From contig PMOU01000554.1 in the NCBI GenBank assembly GCA_003161205.1, forward strand, positions 1,140 to 17,599: a stretch of 16,460 bases of DNA, written 5' to 3'. Position numbers and translations under genes: made by a program. Source of the DNA: Actinomycetota bacterium. Lineage in GTDB: Bacteria; Actinomycetota; Actinomycetes; Streptosporangiales; Streptosporangiaceae. This document shows, piece after piece, positions 14,066-16,460 of the stretch; positions within the stretch are counted from its first letter, which is position 1, and each line of letters begins with the position of its first letter. The notes under the pieces are model-generated. The model was not told the origin of the DNA. It made no database searches and worked only from the letters and a program-made list of their open reading frames with translations.

Positions 14066-14274
14066 GTGGCGGTGATCGGCGCAGGGATCATCGGGTCGGC
14101 GATGACCCGCGATCCGCTTGACGTCTTGTCGCAGCGGGAGCGCGAGGTGCTCGCCCTGATGGCGAGGGCGCGTCCAACGCCCCGGCATCGTCCGCAGCAT
14201 CTTGACCAATGCCGGAGAGCGAAACCGAGCACCGGCGGGTGCTGGCCGTGCTCCGATTCCTCGAAACCCGCTGA
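14066..14274 (+). pseudogene. LuxR/NarL-type HTH remnant fused to a stray Rossmann motif
   Basis: DPLDVLSQREREVLALMA (14111 onward) is the start of a LuxR-type helix-turn-helix. Further pieces appear in other frames: ASNAP, GIVRSILTNAG (compare HVRSILTKL) and finally ESETEHRRVLAVLRFLETR with TGA at 14272-14274, the usual C-terminal end of NarL-like response regulators. About 15-20 residues of the HTH, including the recognition helix, appear deleted at the frame changes. Immediately before it, in frame, VAVIGAGIIGSAMTR (14066-14110) is a GxGxxG dinucleotide-binding start from an unrelated dehydrogenase or oxidoreductase. The stretch is therefore a junction of two decayed genes. It is not functional. 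Confidence 0.65.
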
Positions 14275-14425
14275 GGTATCAGCCGGAGGCCAGCAGCCTC
14301 CTTACTAAGGGACGCTGATCGGAGTCCAGTTCCGGAAGACACAAGCGGACCCGGTCGAGAAGCTGGACAGCAGGCGGCACGAGCGTCACTAAGCCGCAAA
14401 GCTGGAAGGAAGCGAGGCAAGAACG

Positions 14426-14827
14426 ATGACAGAGATTCTGGCGGCGAAGACATCGCTTCCCGGATGGCAGCGGCCGGGCACGTTCGATACCTTCCGCGCC
14501 GAGGCGCTGTTCGCGTCGGCTCTGCAGCCCTCCGGGTCGCCCTCTTCCGAGCAGGTCCGGCGCGGCGTCGCGACGACGCTGCGGCAGTTGCGAATCGGCG
14601 GCTGTGCGGCGCGGATGGCCGCCGAATTCGGTGACCACCCGGACACTGCAGTAGCCAGGATGAGCTGGGCGCTGGCGACGATCCGCGCGGTCTACCCGCC
14701 GCCGCCGGCGAGCCCGGCTCCCAGCCTGCGGCCACTCGTTTTCGCGAGCTCATCGTGGCGCCACGGGTTGAGCTCCGGCCACCCCCGGACGCGGAAAATT
14801 CCCGAGACCGAACGGCCACCGCGATGA
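14426..14827 (+). CDS. Small unassigned actinobacterial protein, coupled to hemA
   Basis: The product is 133 residues. The core (about residues 18-90) reads DTFRAEALFASALQPSGSPS, EQVRRGVATTLRQLRIGGCA and ARMAAEFGDHPDTAVARMSW. This resembles a family of short uncharacterised actinomycete proteins with a conserved LFxSxLQxSD, GCAxRxAxEFGDHP and RMxWA pattern (recollection, not a search). Residues after about 92 are Pro/Ser/Arg-rich and low in information, and may be an acquired extension. ATG 14426 has GAGG 8 bases upstream. Its stop TGA 14825-14827 overlaps the hemA ATG (ATGA), so the two are translationally coupled. No enzymatic motif is visible. A role linked to heme synthesis is suggested only by position. 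Confidence 0.75.
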   Translation: MTEILAAKTSLPGWQRPGTFDTFRAEALFASALQPSGSPSSEQVRRGVATTLRQLRIGGCAARMAAEFGDHPDTAVARMSWALATIRAVYPPPPASPAPSLRPLVFASSSWRHGLSSGHPRTRKIPETERPPR

Positions 14828-16101
14828 CGATCGTGAACCTAGGCATTTCCCACCGGATCGCCTCGCCGGAGATACTCGAGAAGCTGGCTGTTCCGCCCGC
14901 ACAGCGCGGCAGCGTGCTGGCCCGGCTGTGCGCCGTGCCGGCCGTCGATGAGGTGGCCGTCTTGTCCACCTGCAACCGGGTCGAGGTCTACGCGGCCGCG
15001 CACGGCCCGGCCAGACCGGTGGCCCTTGCGGTCGCGGACGTACTGGCCGCCCATGGGCGGGTGGAGACCGGCGACGTCCTGCGGCTGGCCCGCATCCGCG
15101 TCGACGGCGCGGCCGCCGAGCACTTGTTCACGGTCGCCTGCGGGCTGGATTCGATGGCCATCGGTGAGGACCAGATTGTGGCCCAGATCAAGGATGTGGC
15201 CCGCGCGGCCGCCGCCGCGGGCACCTCCGGCCCGGCCATCACCGGACTGATCGACGCCGCGCTACGGGCCAGCAAGCAGGCCCGCACACAGACCACGATC
15301 AGCCGCGAAGGCATCTCGCTCACCCGGGCCGGCCTCGAGCTCGCCGATGCGCACCTGGGCGGGCTCGCCGCCCGCAGTGCGGTCGTCGTGGGCACCGGGA
15401 GCACGGGCAAGCTCGCGGCCCGGCTGCTCCGCGAGGCCGGGGTGGGGCGGCTGTCAGTGGCCAGCCGCAGCCTGGAGCGAGCCGCCGGGGTAGCCGCAGG
15501 GGTGCAGGGATGGCCCCTGCGGACCAGCGACGTTCCCGCCGCGCTCGCCGACGCCGACATCCTGGTCACCGCCACCGGCGGGGCCGCCCCCGTCGTGCTC
15601 ACCAGCCATGTGCGCGCCGCGCGGGCACAGGCCGGCCAGCCGCCGCTGTTCGTCCTTGACCTGGGCATGCCGCCCGACGTGGACCCCGCCGTAGGCCAGC
15701 TTGATGGCGTCACACTCGTCGACCTCGCGGCCCTCGGCCGCCACCTGGCCGACCGGGCTATGCCGGGCCAGATCCCGCAGGTCCGCGCCATCGTGACCGC
15801 CGAGGCGGCAGCGTACGCCGACCGGCTGGACCAGGCGATCGCGGCGCCTGTTATCGCTGCGATGCACGCGCAGATCAGGCAGCTCGCGGACGCCGAGCTA
15901 GCCCGGCTGCGCGACCGGCTCCCGGACCTCAGCGACCAGCAGCAGGCCGAGATGGCGGCCACCATCTACCGCATCTTGCGCAAGATCCTGCACCAGCCGA
16001 CAGTACGGGCCAAGGAGTTCTCCACTGGCCCGAACGGGCCTGTTTATCTCGATGCGCTCCGCCAGCTCTTCGACCTCCGTACGGAAGAGGCTGGAACATG
16101 A
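14824..16101 (+). CDS. hemA: Glutamyl-tRNA reductase
   Basis: The 425-residue product reduces glutamyl-tRNA(Glu) to glutamate-1-semialdehyde with NADPH, the first committed step of C5-pathway tetrapyrrole synthesis, in the cytosol. Seen here are the N-terminal catalytic domain starting IVNLGISHRIASPEILEKL, the active-site STCNRVEVY with Cys50, His100 in AEHLFTVACGLDSMAIGEDQ, the NADPH domain AVVVGTGSTGKLAARLL (186-202; Gly-Thr-Gly-Ser-Thr-Gly in place of the usual GAGxMG), DLGMPPDVDP, and a C-terminal helical dimerisation domain. The length is normal. ATG 14824 is preferred because it overlaps the upstream stop and begins directly at the family N-terminus; no Shine-Dalgarno precedes it, so translation depends on coupling. 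Its stop overlaps hemC by 4 bases. No rex gene, a frequent actinobacterial hemA neighbour, lies upstream. Confidence 0.97.
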   Translation: MTIVNLGISHRIASPEILEKLAVPPAQRGSVLARLCAVPAVDEVAVLSTCNRVEVYAAAHGPARPVALAVADVLAAHGRVETGDVLRLARIRVDGAAAEHLFTVACGLDSMAIGEDQIVAQIKDVARAAAAAGTSGPAITGLIDAALRASKQARTQTTISREGISLTRAGLELADAHLGGLAARSAVVVGTGSTGKLAARLLREAGVGRLSVASRSLERAAGVAAGVQGWPLRTSDVPAALADADILVTATGGAAPVVLTSHVRAARAQAGQPPLFVLDLGMPPDVDPAVGQLDGVTLVDLAALGRHLADRAMPGQIPQVRAIVTAEAAAYADRLDQAIAAPVIAAMHAQIRQLADAELARLRDRLPDLSDQQQAEMAATIYRILRKILHQPTVRAKEFSTGPNGPVYLDALRQLFDLRTEEAGT

Positions 16102-16460
16102 GCTCCGGGCGCCCCTGTCCGCTGCGGCTGGGCACCCGCGGGAGTCCGCTCGCGCTGGCTCAGGCCCGCGAGATCGCCCACCAGTTGCATGCGCGGTGCG
16201 GCAGGACAGCCGTCCTGGTCACGGTGGCCACCCCTGGAGATGAGTCGACCGCGCCGATCGAACGGCTCGGTACGACCGGAGTATTCACCACTACCTTGCG
16301 CGAGGCGCTGCTGCATGGCGCAGTCGACCTCGTCGTCCACTCCGGCAAAGACCTGCCGACGGCGCCGGTACCGGGGCTGCAGGTAGCGGCGTTCCCAGCC
16401 CGTGAGGATCCGCGAGACGCCCTGATCTGGCCCGGCGGGGCCAGCCTCGACGCCTTGCCG
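16098..16460 (+). CDS. hemC: Hydroxymethylbilane synthase (porphobilinogen deaminase), N-terminal part
   Basis: There are 121 codons to the right edge. The enzyme condenses four porphobilinogens into hydroxymethylbilane. Seen here are the N-terminal LRLGTRGSPLALAQAREIA signature, the TPGDESTAPIERLGTTGVFT segment, LREALLHGAVDLVVHSGKDL with the HSxKDLPT motif of the active site, and VAAFPAREDPRDALIW. The cofactor-binding Cys is beyond the edge. The ATG overlaps the hemA stop (ATGA at 16098-16101), the usual actinobacterial hemA-hemC arrangement. Confidence 0.96.
   Translation, partial: MSSGRPCPLRLGTRGSPLALAQAREIAHQLHARCGRTAVLVTVATPGDESTAPIERLGTTGVFTTTLREALLHGAVDLVVHSGKDLPTAPVPGLQVAAFPAREDPRDALIWPGGASLDALP

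Noticed and set aside
14755..14823. Upstream GTG start for hemA
   Set aside because: It adds 23 residues that do not belong to the family N-terminus and breaks the ATGA overlap with the upstream gene.

Overview
The window is high-GC DNA (about 70 percent by eye, with strongly GC-biased third codon positions in the genes) from an actinomycete. Supporting signs are GTG starts, several starts that look leaderless with a TANNNT box just upstream, a DrrA/DrrB-type exporter, and small protein families typical of Actinobacteria. The genus cannot be fixed from the sequence. The number of broken genes would fit a filamentous actinomycete with a decaying accessory region (a Frankia-like genome is one guess, low confidence).

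Layout. Bases 1-5963 are read on the minus strand. They hold the N-terminus of an unassigned protein at the left edge, a 500-residue fusion of an aminoglycoside-phosphotransferase-like kinase fold with a MmcQ/YjbR domain, a strip of gene remnants (2480-3342, including the 3' end of a SufT/PaaD-like Fe-S assembly factor), an intact aldehyde dehydrogenase, and an AraC-type regulator broken by a 2-base contraction of a CG repeat. Bases 6087-8359, also minus, carry a HEXXH metalloprotease-like protein with a four-cysteine N-terminal module, a strong hairpin terminator, a small dimeric-barrel (ABM-like) ORF without a start codon, and an internal fragment of a large LuxR-type ATPase regulator.

Bases 8398-12076 form an export module. 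A GbsR/MarR-type regulator, an ABC ATPase and an ABC-2 permease lie on the minus strand, and an MFS exporter diverges on the plus strand. An 11-4-11 perfect palindrome between the two arms overlaps the predicted -35 of the regulator gene, so the regulator probably controls itself and both exporters. A Dabb-domain protein (12106-12399, minus) converges on the MFS gene.

Bases 12400-16460 read on the plus strand. They contain a structured leader region, a SAM-dependent methyltransferase, a 630-bp stretch with a chimeric LuxR HTH remnant, and a tightly packed operon of a small unassigned protein, hemA (glutamyl-tRNA reductase) and hemC (hydroxymethylbilane synthase, cut by the right edge). In that operon each stop overlaps the next start by 4 bp. 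HemA and HemC carry out early steps of C5-pathway tetrapyrrole synthesis.

The main themes are one well-formed drug-export/regulator module with a visible operator, one core heme operon, and much gene decay: at least six broken or headless reading frames. The most unusual proteins are the catalytically degenerate kinase-YjbR fusion and the Cys-module metalloprotease. No complete mobile element, tRNA, rRNA or CRISPR array was seen.
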